Shown piece after piece: positions 9,365 through 17,553 of a stretch of DNA of 64,000 bases. Origin of the DNA: Desulfatitalea alkaliphila. GTDB lineage: Bacteria; Desulfobacterota; Desulfobacteria; Desulfobacterales; Desulfosarcinaceae. The stretch's first letter is position 1, and every line of letters starts with the position of its first letter. The stretch lies in the NCBI RefSeq assembly GCF_022968795.1, contig NZ_JALJRB010000013.1, positions 56,292 to 120,291 on the forward strand, given 5' to 3'. A program made the translations under genes and the position numbers. The notes under the pieces are model-generated. The model searched no databases. It was not told the origin of the DNA and saw nothing but the letters and a program-made list of their open reading frames with translations.

Positions 9365-11752
9365 ATGGAAATGTTTGCCACTGACCTGGAAAGGCTGGCG
9401 TTCCTCCTTGAGGCAGATGCGGCGCTCGCTATCGATCCCGACGAGCTCGGGACCGATGCAGCCGAACAGAAGGCTCCTGAAGAGCAGCCCCCGGAGAAAC
9501 GCCCCAAGTACATCACCAACTACATCGGCAGCAAACAGAAACTGGTCGACTGGATCTGGCGTAACACCCCGGACGGAGTTTCCTCTGTTCTGGATGCCTT
9601 TTCCGGCTCGGCCGTTGTTGCTTACATGTACAAATCCAAAGGGCTGCGAGTTTTTGCCAATGACCGTCTTCGCTACAGTCACCACGCAGCCAGAGCCATT
9701 ATCGAAAACAGTTCGACGAGACTGTCCGAGGCAGAGATCGAAAAGCTGCTGGCGGACAATCCCAAAGCCAAGACCTTTGTTCAGGACAATTTCAAAGGGA
9801 TTTTCTTTGCCAAAGGTGTCCACGCACTCATCGACTCGTTGAGGGCCAATTGCGACGACCTGTCCGGTTACAAAAAGGACATCGCGCTGTTTGCTCTCGG
9901 CAAAACCTGTATGAGCGGCAAAGGTGGATTCGGCCACTTCTCGTCTTCCACCGACTATGGGAAAAGGCAGGACACGCCTGAAGAATTCAAAAAGCGCCTG
10001 AAAGCGAATATCGAACGGATCAACGCCCTGATATTCGATAACGGCAAGGAGAACAAAGCCTATCGCGGGGATGTTAACGAGATCCTTCCCAAGGTGAAGG
10101 CTGACCTCGCTTACTTTGATCCGCCGTATGCCACCGAGTTTTCGACCACCAATTACGAAAAAGCCTATCACTTTGTCGAAGGGCTGATGACCTATTGGGA
10201 CGGCCTGACCATTAAGGCCGATACCAAGGTCAAAAACTACGAAACCAGCCATGTGACTGTGACCAAGGGCAATGCATCCGACTTCTTTCAGGAGTTTCTG
10301 GGTAATGCCACCCATATCCCGCACTGGCTCATTTCATACCGCGACCACGCCTATCCGAACGAACAGCAGATGAAAAAGATCATTGGCGGTCTGGGGCGTC
10401 AGAGCCGGATGAAGACCAAGGATCATAAGTATTCAATCACCTCCAAGCATGGAGAGGCTTCCAGCGCCAAGGAGCGCCTTTTCGTTTGCCTGAAAGGTAA
10501 CCAGTCCCATGCGGATACCGATCAGGCGGCAAAGCCTGTTCCGATGGCTGCCGCAGCCAATATCCATACATCCATCCCGGTGGAGCTCTGCCTCGATGAA
10601 AATGCGGGGCTGAACGCCGAAGCGATGAGCGGAGGTCTGCCGGGCGATCCCCAATTTACCTTTATTCTCTGCCGAACCGGCACCAACCGAAATGGTGACC
10701 ACTTCACAGCCGAGGAGCTGGCCGGAAGGCACATGACCGCCATCAACAAGAAAGTCGACCTTCAGCACTCGCAGGAGTTTGGCGACATTGTCGGTGGAGT
10801 GGTGGCGGCCGACTATCTGGAGGATGAAAACGGTGGCCGGGTGGAATGCGTCGGTGAGCTTTACACCGGAGACACCCCAAATGCCCAGCTGGCCTACAAG
10901 CTCATGAAGCGAGGCATCATCACGCAGGTATCAATGGAGTGTGATTACGAAGAAGGTGAATGCTCCGTTTGCCACAAGCGTTTCAAGAGCAAAGCCGATT
11001 ACTGCACTCACCTCAGGAAATTTAAGGGCCGTGAACTCGATGGAAAACCTGTCTTCGAGACTCTTCACGGCGTGACTTTTACGGGCCTGGGCCTGCTGGA
11101 CCGCAAAGGGGCAGATGAAAATGCCCGCATTCTGCAGGTGGCGTCGGTTCAGGAACCTTCTGTTGAACACCAACCCAAAGGAGATCCAACTATGGACGAA
11201 AAAACCAATAAACCAGATGAGTCGTCCGCCGACGCCGCTAAGAAAAAACAGGAACGGCAGGAAGACAATCCGGCTCCCGGAGGCGAGCTGGAAAAGGAAA
11301 ACCGCCAGCTGAAAGCTCAGGTGGCCGAACTTCAAAAACGCATTCAGGAGCTGGAAGCCGAACAGAAGGCTGCCGCTTCGAAAGCCCGTGCTCACAAGCT
11401 GATCTCAAAGCTCGAAAAGCAAGGCATGGACTTCGGCGAGGACCGCGACACCGAACTCAAGCGTCTGGCGGAACTGTCGGATGACGCTTTTGCCGCCACC
11501 GAAGCCGCCTATGAAAAGATGGCCAAAAGCCAGAAGGCGGATGCCAAGGCTCAGCCGGAACCGGAAAAGGAGCCTGACAAGCAGAAGTCCAAAGCATCGA
11601 GCGAAACACCCATGCGCAGTTCAGCCGGGGTGAGACCGCACGACGTGGATGACCGCAAGCTCTCCCTCGAGGATCGCCTGCGCAGCGGCTTCATGGCTGC
11701 CTACAACAACCGTGTCGGTAACGAATCGAACGAAACCGTGGAAATCAACTAA
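9365..11752 (+). CDS. D12-class adenine methyltransferase fused to prohead protease and scaffold
   Basis: 795 residues with three parts. Residues ~50-385 are an N6-adenine methyltransferase of the Dam/D12 class: YIGSKQKL at 53 (FxGxK-like SAM contact), DAFSGSAV at 77 and the catalytic DPPY at 252-255. Residues ~400-610 fit a herpesvirus-type prohead protease: H468 in LQHSQEFGD and S523 in TQVSMEC. The protease is interrupted by a likely zinc site, C533-x2-C536-x10-C547-x-H549. Residues ~610-795 are acidic, Ala/Lys-rich coiled coil typical of a scaffold. GTG at 9323 is possible, but CCGGAG eight bases before ATG 9365 decides the start. The methylase is unusual in a maturation protease; it would place DNA modification inside the prohead polyprotein. 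Confidence 0.85.
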   Translation: MEMFATDLERLAFLLEADAALAIDPDELGTDAAEQKAPEEQPPEKRPKYITNYIGSKQKLVDWIWRNTPDGVSSVLDAFSGSAVVAYMYKSKGLRVFANDRLRYSHHAARAIIENSSTRLSEAEIEKLLADNPKAKTFVQDNFKGIFFAKGVHALIDSLRANCDDLSGYKKDIALFALGKTCMSGKGGFGHFSSSTDYGKRQDTPEEFKKRLKANIERINALIFDNGKENKAYRGDVNEILPKVKADLAYFDPPYATEFSTTNYEKAYHFVEGLMTYWDGLTIKADTKVKNYETSHVTVTKGNASDFFQEFLGNATHIPHWLISYRDHAYPNEQQMKKIIGGLGRQSRMKTKDHKYSITSKHGEASSAKERLFVCLKGNQSHADTDQAAKPVPMAAAANIHTSIPVELCLDENAGLNAEAMSGGLPGDPQFTFILCRTGTNRNGDHFTAEELAGRHMTAINKKVDLQHSQEFGDIVGGVVAADYLEDENGGRVECVGELYTGDTPNAQLAYKLMKRGIITQVSMECDYEEGECSVCHKRFKSKADYCTHLRKFKGRELDGKPVFETLHGVTFTGLGLLDRKGADENARILQVASVQEPSVEHQPKGDPTMDEKTNKPDESSADAAKKKQERQEDNPAPGGELEKENRQLKAQVAELQKRIQELEAEQKAAASKARAHKLISKLEKQGMDFGEDRDTELKRLAELSDDAFAATEAAYEKMAKSQKADAKAQPEPEKEPDKQKSKASSETPMRSSAGVRPHDVDDRKLSLEDRLRSGFMAAYNNRVGNESNETVEIN
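11192..11752 (+). CDS. Nested in-frame scaffold protein (internal start)
   Basis: Inside the protease gene and in the same frame, a perfect AAAGGAG (11177-11183) stands eight bases before ATG 11192. Translation from here would give a 186-residue acidic, coiled-coil protein equal to the C-terminus of the long product, starting MDEKTNKPDES. This copies the lambda C/Nu3 arrangement, where the protease gene also makes free scaffold. The ribosome site and frame are seen directly; the separate product is inference. Confidence 0.65.
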   Translation: MDEKTNKPDESSADAAKKKQERQEDNPAPGGELEKENRQLKAQVAELQKRIQELEAEQKAAASKARAHKLISKLEKQGMDFGEDRDTELKRLAELSDDAFAATEAAYEKMAKSQKADAKAQPEPEKEPDKQKSKASSETPMRSSAGVRPHDVDDRKLSLEDRLRSGFMAAYNNRVGNESNETVEIN

Positions 11753-11766
11753 CAAGGAGAAGAGCT

Positions 11767-12132
11767 ATGTCTTTTATCAATCCATGTCACAGGGGCCTCG
11801 CTTACGGTGACGGCTATATGCAAGGCGATGGCCAGCTTGGTCATCTGGTGAGTCTGTCGGGAAACGATCTGTTTTCTGTCAACACCGATCCGGAGGTCCG
11901 TTCTTTCGGCATCCTGATCAAGGATTACGCAGGCGGTGAAATGCCCGGCATTTACTGCAACGGCGGTGTGTACGAAACGGATGTTTTCGAAGGGACGATC
12001 AATCCCGGGGATGACTTGAAGGTATCGGCCACTGGCAAGTTAACCGGCGGAAACATCGGAAATGACGAGTACGTCATCGCTCAGGCCATTTCCGTCCAGA
12101 GCGGCGTTTTGAAATTCAAACTGCTTATTTAA
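11767..12132 (+). CDS. Head decoration protein
   Basis: 121 residues, Gly-rich and beta-rich, with no charged coiled coil. Its placement between the protease/scaffold and the major capsid gene, its size and its beta-sheet composition fit the lambda gpD-like decoration (capsid-stabilising) proteins that bind the outside of expanded heads. Ribosome site AAGGAGA lies 6-12 bases before the ATG. The stop is 18 bases before the capsid start. The family assignment rests mainly on context. Confidence 0.7.
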   Translation: MSFINPCHRGLAYGDGYMQGDGQLGHLVSLSGNDLFSVNTDPEVRSFGILIKDYAGGEMPGIYCNGGVYETDVFEGTINPGDDLKVSATGKLTGGNIGNDEYVIAQAISVQSGVLKFKLLI

Positions 12133-12149
12133 CCACAGGAGCTGTACAC

Positions 12150-13013
12150 ATGAAGAACAACCCAATGAACATTCACAGCCAGGAATACATGGAGACCATG
12201 GCAAGGCTCATGAGTGAAGCTCTTGAGTCCCCGGAAGGGATGCAGGCGTTGGCTGCTGCAATTGCCGCTCCGATCGAACAGGAGATCCGGCGCAAGGAAA
12301 TCTCCTCGCTGCTGCTGACCAAACACACGCTACCCAAGGGTGAACGTCCGCTTTATCAGAAAAAGCCGACCGTTAAAGCACACTGGATCAGCAAGGACGG
12401 TGAAGCGCAGGAACAGGAGATCGGCAAGGATGAAGTCGAGTTTCCGACCAACCGCATCCACTCCAACCCGATGGTGGATATCTCCGTCCTCAAGAACGGC
12501 AACATCGGTACGCTGATGGATATCCAGACCAGTGCCTCGGATGCCATTCGAAAAGAGATGGACCGCAGGACCATCTCTGTCTTGTCGGCTGCAGTTCCGG
12601 CTGCCAACACCGTTGAAGTGGCCGGAAACACACTGACCGAGGAAGCCCTTAACGAGGCGATCTCCATCATCGAAGACCTGGAGTTGTCGGTGAAGTATAT
12701 CGTCATGCGTGGTCGCCGCTTCAACGATCTGCGCGGCTGGGATCTCGATCCTCAGACCAAGCTGGAGCTGCGTCAGAAAGGCGTGGTCAAAAACTACGGC
12801 ACCGGCGGCATTCTGCTGACGGCATCCATGCCTCTCGATGAAATCCTGATCATTCCGGATGAAGAAGTGGGCAAAATGCCGGTCCGTGAAAAGCTCAAAG
12901 CCGAATCCATCGACCAGAAGACCCGCTTCAAAACCGGTTGGCTGGTCTGGTCCGAAATCGGTCAGGGTGTTACCCGTCCGGACGTTCTGGCCCGAGTGAA
13001 ACTTGGTGTTTAA
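12150..13013 (+). CDS. Major capsid protein (HK97 fold)
   Basis: 287 residues. The likely major head subunit, by size, position after protease and decoration genes, and sequence character. An N-terminal helical arm (residues 1-60) is followed by an E-loop-like segment, a spine helix with ISIIEDLELSVKYIVMRGRRF, and a C-terminal half ending in the membrane-free beta strands typical of HK97-type capsids. A protease-cleavable N-terminal delta domain is not obvious, so the scaffold function is probably supplied by the separate coiled-coil product. Ribosome site AGGAG at 12137-12141. Confidence 0.85.
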   Translation: MKNNPMNIHSQEYMETMARLMSEALESPEGMQALAAAIAAPIEQEIRRKEISSLLLTKHTLPKGERPLYQKKPTVKAHWISKDGEAQEQEIGKDEVEFPTNRIHSNPMVDISVLKNGNIGTLMDIQTSASDAIRKEMDRRTISVLSAAVPAANTVEVAGNTLTEEALNEAISIIEDLELSVKYIVMRGRRFNDLRGWDLDPQTKLELRQKGVVKNYGTGGILLTASMPLDEILIIPDEEVGKMPVREKLKAESIDQKTRFKTGWLVWSEIGQGVTRPDVLARVKLGV

Positions 13014-13029
13014 TGCCGAAGGAGGAATC

Positions 13030-13383
13030 ATGTTGACGATAAAAAATGTTCGCCCCGGCATTCTCATCATTCCGGATGCCGGACTAAAATTGCTACCCGG
13101 AGAGGTCGCACCTGTTGAAGATCAGACCGATCAGATCAAACACTGCCTGAAAACTGGCGTGCTGATTCAGATCGACAAAGAGAAAGCTGACAAGCCTTCT
13201 CCTCAGGGCAAGCAGGATCAGGATGATGATCTGAGCAAGCTCAACGCGACCGATGCCATATCCAAGGTCAATGAAGAAGCCGACCCGGCCAAACTCAAAG
13301 GCTATATGGAAGGTGAAAAACGCAGAACCGTCATCGACGCGTTGAAGAACCGTCTTGCGGAGGTTGACGTTGACGCTTCCTGA
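13030..13383 (+). CDS. Small unknown head protein
   Basis: 117 residues. The first ~40 form a compact hydrophobic segment (LTIKNVRPGILIIPDAGLKLLPGE is the general region), and the rest is a charged Lys/Asp/Gln-rich helical tail. GGAGG six bases before ATG 13030 decides the start over an upstream in-frame GTG. Its 3' end overlaps the next gene, whose TTG start is preceded by a GGAGG lying in this gene. A similar N-terminal core recurs in the small protein at 15287, suggesting related connector accessories. Function unknown. Confidence 0.65.
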   Translation: MLTIKNVRPGILIIPDAGLKLLPGEVAPVEDQTDQIKHCLKTGVLIQIDKEKADKPSPQGKQDQDDDLSKLNATDAISKVNEEADPAKLKGYMEGEKRRTVIDALKNRLAEVDVDAS

Positions 13384-13834
13384 GCTCATAGCCGACCTGC
13401 GCATCGATCTGTCCGATCCGGATGCGTCTCTCTTTGTGGATTCCACACTGGAGAGATGCGTCCGGAAGGCGGTTTTTAAGCTGTCCCGGGATGCGGAGAT
13501 TACGCTGACCATCGAGGGCGAGCAGATTCTGCCGGATATCAGCGGTGAACTCAGGGAGTTGCTTCTGCTGCTCGGGCAGATACATGCCTGTCAGGTGATG
13601 CGCTCTGCCACAGCCAATGCCTTCTCGTTTTCCAGCGGCGACAAGCGGGTCGACAAATCCAAGCAGCCTGAACATTGGGCCAAGCTCGAAGTGGATCTGC
13701 TGGATGAATACCGCAAAAGGCTCGCCGCATTGAAGCCGGGAACCGAGGTCAACGAGGATGGCTATATCATCACCCCCGGCGGCCTAACTCCTGTGATTTA
13801 CGAACAGGGAATCTGCCTTGAAGAGGATTGCTGA
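13370..13834 (+). CDS. Head-tail adaptor (connector) protein
   Basis: About 154 residues, helical, beginning MTLPELIADLRIDL. Size, helix content and the order capsid-adaptor-stopper-completion match gp6/gp15-type head-tail adaptors that bind the portal. The start is inferred: no ATG is available, and TTG at 13370 has GCGGAGG six bases upstream. TTGs at 13355 and 13364 are alternatives but would place the ribosome site inside the gene. The stop overlaps the next ATG by one base (TGATG). Confidence 0.65.
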   Translation: MTLPELIADLRIDLSDPDASLFVDSTLERCVRKAVFKLSRDAEITLTIEGEQILPDISGELRELLLLLGQIHACQVMRSATANAFSFSSGDKRVDKSKQPEHWAKLEVDLLDEYRKRLAALKPGTEVNEDGYIITPGGLTPVIYEQGICLEEDC

Positions 13835-14193
13835 TGCTTTTGACAGATCGGGAAAAAGAACAGGCCGTGAAGGATGTCAGAGAGTTGATTGTATCCTCCG
13901 GCATCACTGCCACAGTGCTGCGCATTGTTCCCGGTGAAAATCTGTATGGAAGCGACGATCAGGAATACAGCCCAATCGGCTCGATTCTCGTGGAAATAGT
14001 CCACACACCTCCGGAAGATCTCGCCGGAAAAATCGATGCCACCGTCTCCGTACTGCCGGAAGCTGACGTGCTCCCGGAGGACAGGCTCCAGATAGAGACA
14101 ATCACATACAGAATACAGACACTCGAAGAAGAACACTTCTTTGGAGTCATTACCCACCAATCCATCAAGCTGGTGAAGATCCATGGGCGTTAA
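13834..14193 (+). CDS. Head-closure (stopper)-like protein
   Basis: 119 residues, with a beta-rich C-terminal half. Its position between the adaptor and the virion-morphogenesis/tail-completion protein is that of head-closure proteins that plug the connector after packaging. The ATG at 13834 overlaps the upstream stop and follows AAGAGGA. TTG and CTG codons directly upstream are not needed. The assignment is by gene order and size; no diagnostic motif is seen. Confidence 0.55.
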   Translation: MLLTDREKEQAVKDVRELIVSSGITATVLRIVPGENLYGSDDQEYSPIGSILVEIVHTPPEDLAGKIDATVSVLPEADVLPEDRLQIETITYRIQTLEEEHFFGVITHQSIKLVKIHGR

Positions 14194-14668
14194 ACGGACC
14201 GGTGACTGGAACAAGGCCAAAGCCAAACTGAATGGCACCCTTGGTCCCCGGATCGCCATGGCCCTTCAGCAGGCGACCATCCGCAATGCCCTGTTTCTTG
14301 TTCGGGAGATTCAGCGTGGCATCCGCAATCAGGCTCCCGGCGGGCAGGCGTTTGCCAAGCTGGCTGACAGTACTATTGAACGTAAGGGCTCCAGCAAGGC
14401 GCTTATCGACACCGGATTTTTGATCAATTCCATCACCCAGAAGATCATGGCGGACAAGGCATTTGTCGGTCTTCTCCGTGGAACCGTCAACAAGGACGGT
14501 GAAAGCATGGTGAATATCGGCGCTGTCATGGAATACGGAGCCACCATCAACCATCCGAACGGAGCGACCATTATCATCCCGGCCAGACCCTTTCTTCATC
14601 CCGTCATGCAGAAATACCGCAAAGAGATTGAGCAAAATTATCGCACAGCTCTGAAAGGCATTCTCTAA
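14183..14668 (+). CDS. Tail-completion / HK97 gp10-like virion protein
   Basis: 161 residues. The pattern fits the phage virion-morphogenesis (gp10/gpS-like) family: a basic N-terminal helix, QAPGGQAFAKLADSTI, then LIDTGFLINSI (seen in the family as L-x-DTG-x-L-x-x-SI), a central MEYGATINHP, and PARPFL near the C-terminus. These proteins join head and tail. It overlaps the preceding gene by 11 bases. The stop is directly followed by the third promoter-like element. Confidence 0.85.
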   Translation: MGVKRTGDWNKAKAKLNGTLGPRIAMALQQATIRNALFLVREIQRGIRNQAPGGQAFAKLADSTIERKGSSKALIDTGFLINSITQKIMADKAFVGLLRGTVNKDGESMVNIGAVMEYGATINHPNGATIIIPARPFLHPVMQKYRKEIEQNYRTALKGIL

Positions 14669-14669
14669 C

Positions 14670-14700
14670 CCGACACATCCGCAGCGCTTCCGGTAAGTAA
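14670..14700 (+). promoter_or_regulatory. Repeated phage promoter-like element, copy C
   Basis: CCGACAC at 14670 and CCGGTAAGTAA at 14690-14700, spacing 20 bp. It begins two bases after the stop of the tail-completion gene. The leader is the shortest of the set and ends in AACCGGAGG, the ribosome site for the GTG start at 14727. Predicted to drive the tail-tube/sheath/tape-measure unit. Confidence 0.7.
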
Positions 14701-14726
14701 TCTGGCAGAAACAACCGGAGGCTACC

Positions 14727-15290
14727 GTGAGCACAATACGAACCGTTACAGAAACTCTGATCAGGCAGGTCAAAGCCGACATCCATCCCGATGCCGTGCT
14801 GGTGCTGGCTGATGATGTTTTTGAAGTTCAGCGCACGCCCAGTGTCATTTTGCAGGGGCCGCGAGTCAGTGAAAACAAACTGCGCCGCAGCCAAAGCCGC
14901 CTGATTGAAAAGGACGTGGACGCTCTGTCATTCGAGGAGTGTTCTTTCCCGCGTCTCTATCATCTCGACTTTGACCTGATCGTGACGGTGGACCGTGAGG
15001 TCGAGCTCCTTGAATTTCAGGAGTCGGTCTCCCGCTTTGTCCAGCGCAATCCCGTTTTGACCATTACGGATCAGGGCCATCTCAACCTGACGGAGATCGC
15101 TCCGCTGGGCGGCCTGAACCGGGTCAACCTTTCCAATCTGAAGCAAAGCTCTGGACGCATCCGCATTGAAGACTGTCCTGTTTACGATGGCGAAATCCAA
15201 AACGGCCATCTGATCAAGGACCGAACTTTCCAGTTTCACGGCAGCGTGAATGAAGAACGAACCTATGAACCCAAAGGAGATGAACAGTGA
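14727..15290 (+). CDS. Probable tail-terminator-region protein, unknown family
   Basis: 187 residues, beta-rich with a helical N-terminus (TETLIRQVKADIHPD). It precedes the sheath gene, where tail-terminator or neck proteins commonly lie. The segment LYHLDFDLIVTVDREVELLEFQE resembles the core of such proteins, but I cannot fix a family. The start is GTG with CCGGAGG four bases upstream. The stop overlaps the next GTG by four bases. First gene of its transcription unit. Confidence 0.6.
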   Translation: MSTIRTVTETLIRQVKADIHPDAVLVLADDVFEVQRTPSVILQGPRVSENKLRRSQSRLIEKDVDALSFEECSFPRLYHLDFDLIVTVDREVELLEFQESVSRFVQRNPVLTITDQGHLNLTEIAPLGGLNRVNLSNLKQSSGRIRIEDCPVYDGEIQNGHLIKDRTFQFHGSVNEERTYEPKGDEQ

Positions 15291-15526
15291 TTGAAATCAG
15301 AAACCTTCAGTTTCAACCGCTCACCTTCAATCTGGCCGGAGACAGAACATTGCATCTCGGCCCGCGTGAGCGCACCTCGATTCCACAAAAGGATATCTCA
15401 CCAGAAATCACGCTTGCTGAAAAACGCGGCTTGGTGGGCCTTTCAAAACCGGAAGAGGAAAAGCCCTCCGTTTCAGATGAGACGGCTGAAACCACTGAAC
15501 CCAAAACCACGAAACGGAGGAAATAA
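15287..15526 (+). CDS. Small unknown tail-region protein
   Basis: 79 residues. The first ~50 have a hydrophobic beta pattern (IEIRNLQFQPLTFNL) and the last 25 are Lys/Thr/Glu-rich and probably disordered. The GTG start has AAAGGAGA upstream and overlaps the preceding stop. Its N-terminal core loosely resembles that of the small protein at 13030. Directly followed by the sheath gene. Function unknown. Confidence 0.65.
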   Translation: MIEIRNLQFQPLTFNLAGDRTLHLGPRERTSIPQKDISPEITLAEKRGLVGLSKPEEEKPSVSDETAETTEPKTTKRRK

Positions 15527-15528
15527 CG

Positions 15529-17058
15529 ATGCCAGCATATCTATCACCCGGCATTTACACCCGGGAAACCGACTTCAGTTTTTATGTGAAGCAGATCTCC
15601 ACCTCGGCAGCTGCCATGGTGGGCATCACTGAAAAAGGCCCGGTCAATAAGCCGGTTCTGGTAACGAGCTGGGAGCAGTTCATCAATAAATTCGGCTCCT
15701 ACATCAACGAAGGATACCTGGCTTATGCGGCCAGAGCCTTTTTCGACAATGGAGGATCGATTCTCTATGTCTGCCGCGTTGCCCACTACACCGATATTAC
15801 TGACAAGAGCACGCTGAGTGCTGTTAACTCGGTTGCCGTTCTTTCCAATCGGGGGGCAACACCTGCGCTCACATTGCAAGTGAACGCAGCCAACCCCGGA
15901 ACATGGGGAGACCGTATTTCCGTGATGGTCGAGGACGGCTCTCTGGACCCGGCCAACGCCTTCAATCTTGTTGTCAAACACAAGGACAACATCGTCGAGG
16001 TGTTCAAAGACCTATCTATGGATGAGACGTCGGCCAATCATGTGGAACTCATGATCAATGAGGTCTCAGATTACATCACTGTCAGCGACCTTTCTCCGAG
16101 CACCGGGACGGCCGAGGACAGGCCAGCCAACGGCACCTATCCGCTTATTGGTGGCGACAATGGCCTCACCGGTGTGACCGATTCAGATTATATCGGCGAC
16201 CCGTCCCAGCATACCGGGCTCTATGCATTTGATGAGATCGATGCGCTGAACCTGCTCATGGTCCCCGGTGTTACAACCGTCCCGGTCATCAATGCCGGAA
16301 TCACCTATGCGGAGAACCGCAAGGACCTGCTATTCATTGCCGACACGCCGTTCATGCTTGAACCGCTGGAGGTCGTTGACTTCAGGAAGGGTCAGGGAAC
16401 CTACACCCACGCGGCATTCAACTCGTCTTACGCGGCTCTCTATTACCCGTGGCTGGAAATCAGCGATCCCATCACCGCCCGCAAGAAATACATCCCGCCC
16501 TGTGGCGCTGTAGCCGGGTGCTGTGCCCGAAGCGACCAGAAGACCTACGTCTGGTGGGCTCCAGCAGGAATCGATCGTGGCCGCATTTTCAACGCGGTAT
16601 CGGTTGCCTACAAAACCAGCCGTGGCGAGCGCGACGTGCTCTATCCCGAAGGAGTCAATGTCATTGCTGTTTTCCCGGACACCGGCATCAACATCTGGGG
16701 CCAGAAAACGCTCCAGAGTCAGCCTTCAGCGGTGGATCGAATCAATGTCCGTCGTCTGATGATGTATATGGAGGAAGCCATTTCCGAGTCATCCCGTTTT
16801 GTGGTGTTCGAGCCGAACAATCCGCAGACATGGCGGGCGCTCGGTCGTCTGATCAATCCCTTCCTGCAGGACATCAAGGAGAAAGGCGGTCTCTATGATT
16901 ACGCCTTCCAGTGTGATGAGGAAACCAACACTCCGGCGGTTATCGATCGCAATGAAATGATTGCCCGGGTGTTCGTCAAGCCGACCAAGACAGCTGAATT
17001 CATCGAACTGAATTTCATCCTGACCGGTACCGGCGCGGACTTCAGTGAAATCATTTAA
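15529..17058 (+). CDS. Contractile tail sheath protein
   Basis: 509 residues. Sheath signatures include an N-terminal YLSPGIYTRETDFS, then AAMVGITEKGPVNKPVLVTSWEQF, the early beta-rich insertion domain, and the conserved C-terminal core with VFEPNNPQTWRALGRLINPFL and a final strand that handshakes between neighbours (FIELNFILTGTGADFSE). It forms the outer tube that contracts on infection and so defines the phage as a myovirus type. Length is close to the family norm. The tube gene follows 15 bases later. Confidence 0.95.
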   Translation: MPAYLSPGIYTRETDFSFYVKQISTSAAAMVGITEKGPVNKPVLVTSWEQFINKFGSYINEGYLAYAARAFFDNGGSILYVCRVAHYTDITDKSTLSAVNSVAVLSNRGATPALTLQVNAANPGTWGDRISVMVEDGSLDPANAFNLVVKHKDNIVEVFKDLSMDETSANHVELMINEVSDYITVSDLSPSTGTAEDRPANGTYPLIGGDNGLTGVTDSDYIGDPSQHTGLYAFDEIDALNLLMVPGVTTVPVINAGITYAENRKDLLFIADTPFMLEPLEVVDFRKGQGTYTHAAFNSSYAALYYPWLEISDPITARKKYIPPCGAVAGCCARSDQKTYVWWAPAGIDRGRIFNAVSVAYKTSRGERDVLYPEGVNVIAVFPDTGINIWGQKTLQSQPSAVDRINVRRLMMYMEEAISESSRFVVFEPNNPQTWRALGRLINPFLQDIKEKGGLYDYAFQCDEETNTPAVIDRNEMIARVFVKPTKTAEFIELNFILTGTGADFSEII

Positions 17059-17073
17059 TCAGGAGATACAACC

Positions 17074-17535
17074 ATGAGAAGTGGAAATATGCCCAAGAGC
17101 CTTTACCAGAACTGGCAGTTTGCCATCGAGGTGAATGGCTTTGACGTGGCCCTGTTTCACAAGGGACAGGAGCCGAAAACGGAATTCGAGGAAGTGGCCT
17201 TTGCGCCTGCTGGTTCCATGTTCGACCAGAAGGTGGCCGGACGCGTGAAGTTTGAGGACATCACCCTCGAAAAAGGAATCCTTCAGGACGGCTCTGACGA
17301 GGCTGCCCGTGAATGGGTGAAAAAGCAGGTTGATGTTAATGCAGTGACTGGTGGTCTGCCTGCCGATTATCTGAAGGACATCGATGTGGTGCGCTATGAC
17401 CGCAGCGGCAATGAAACCAGACGCTGGACGCTGCATGGCGCATGGATCAAGACCTTGGAATACGACGAGCTCGAAGGCGGCAATACCGAAAACACCATCG
17501 AGAAACTGACCATCTGCTACCAGTACTGGACCTGA
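17074..17535 (+). CDS. Tail tube protein (gp19-like)
   Basis: 153 residues. The inner-tube subunit, recognisable by NWQFAIEVNGFDVALFHKGQ, the middle FEDITLEKGI (the conserved K(F)xDITLxRGI-type strand) and the C-terminal RRWTLHGAWIKTLEYDELEGG. The family stacks hexameric rings under the sheath and shares its fold with Hcp and gpV. Ribosome site AGGAG 6-10 bases upstream of the start. Sits between sheath and chaperone as expected. Confidence 0.93.
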   Translation: MRSGNMPKSLYQNWQFAIEVNGFDVALFHKGQEPKTEFEEVAFAPAGSMFDQKVAGRVKFEDITLEKGILQDGSDEAAREWVKKQVDVNAVTGGLPADYLKDIDVVRYDRSGNETRRWTLHGAWIKTLEYDELEGGNTENTIEKLTICYQYWT

Positions 17536-17553
17536 TAAACAAGGAGTGAAGCA

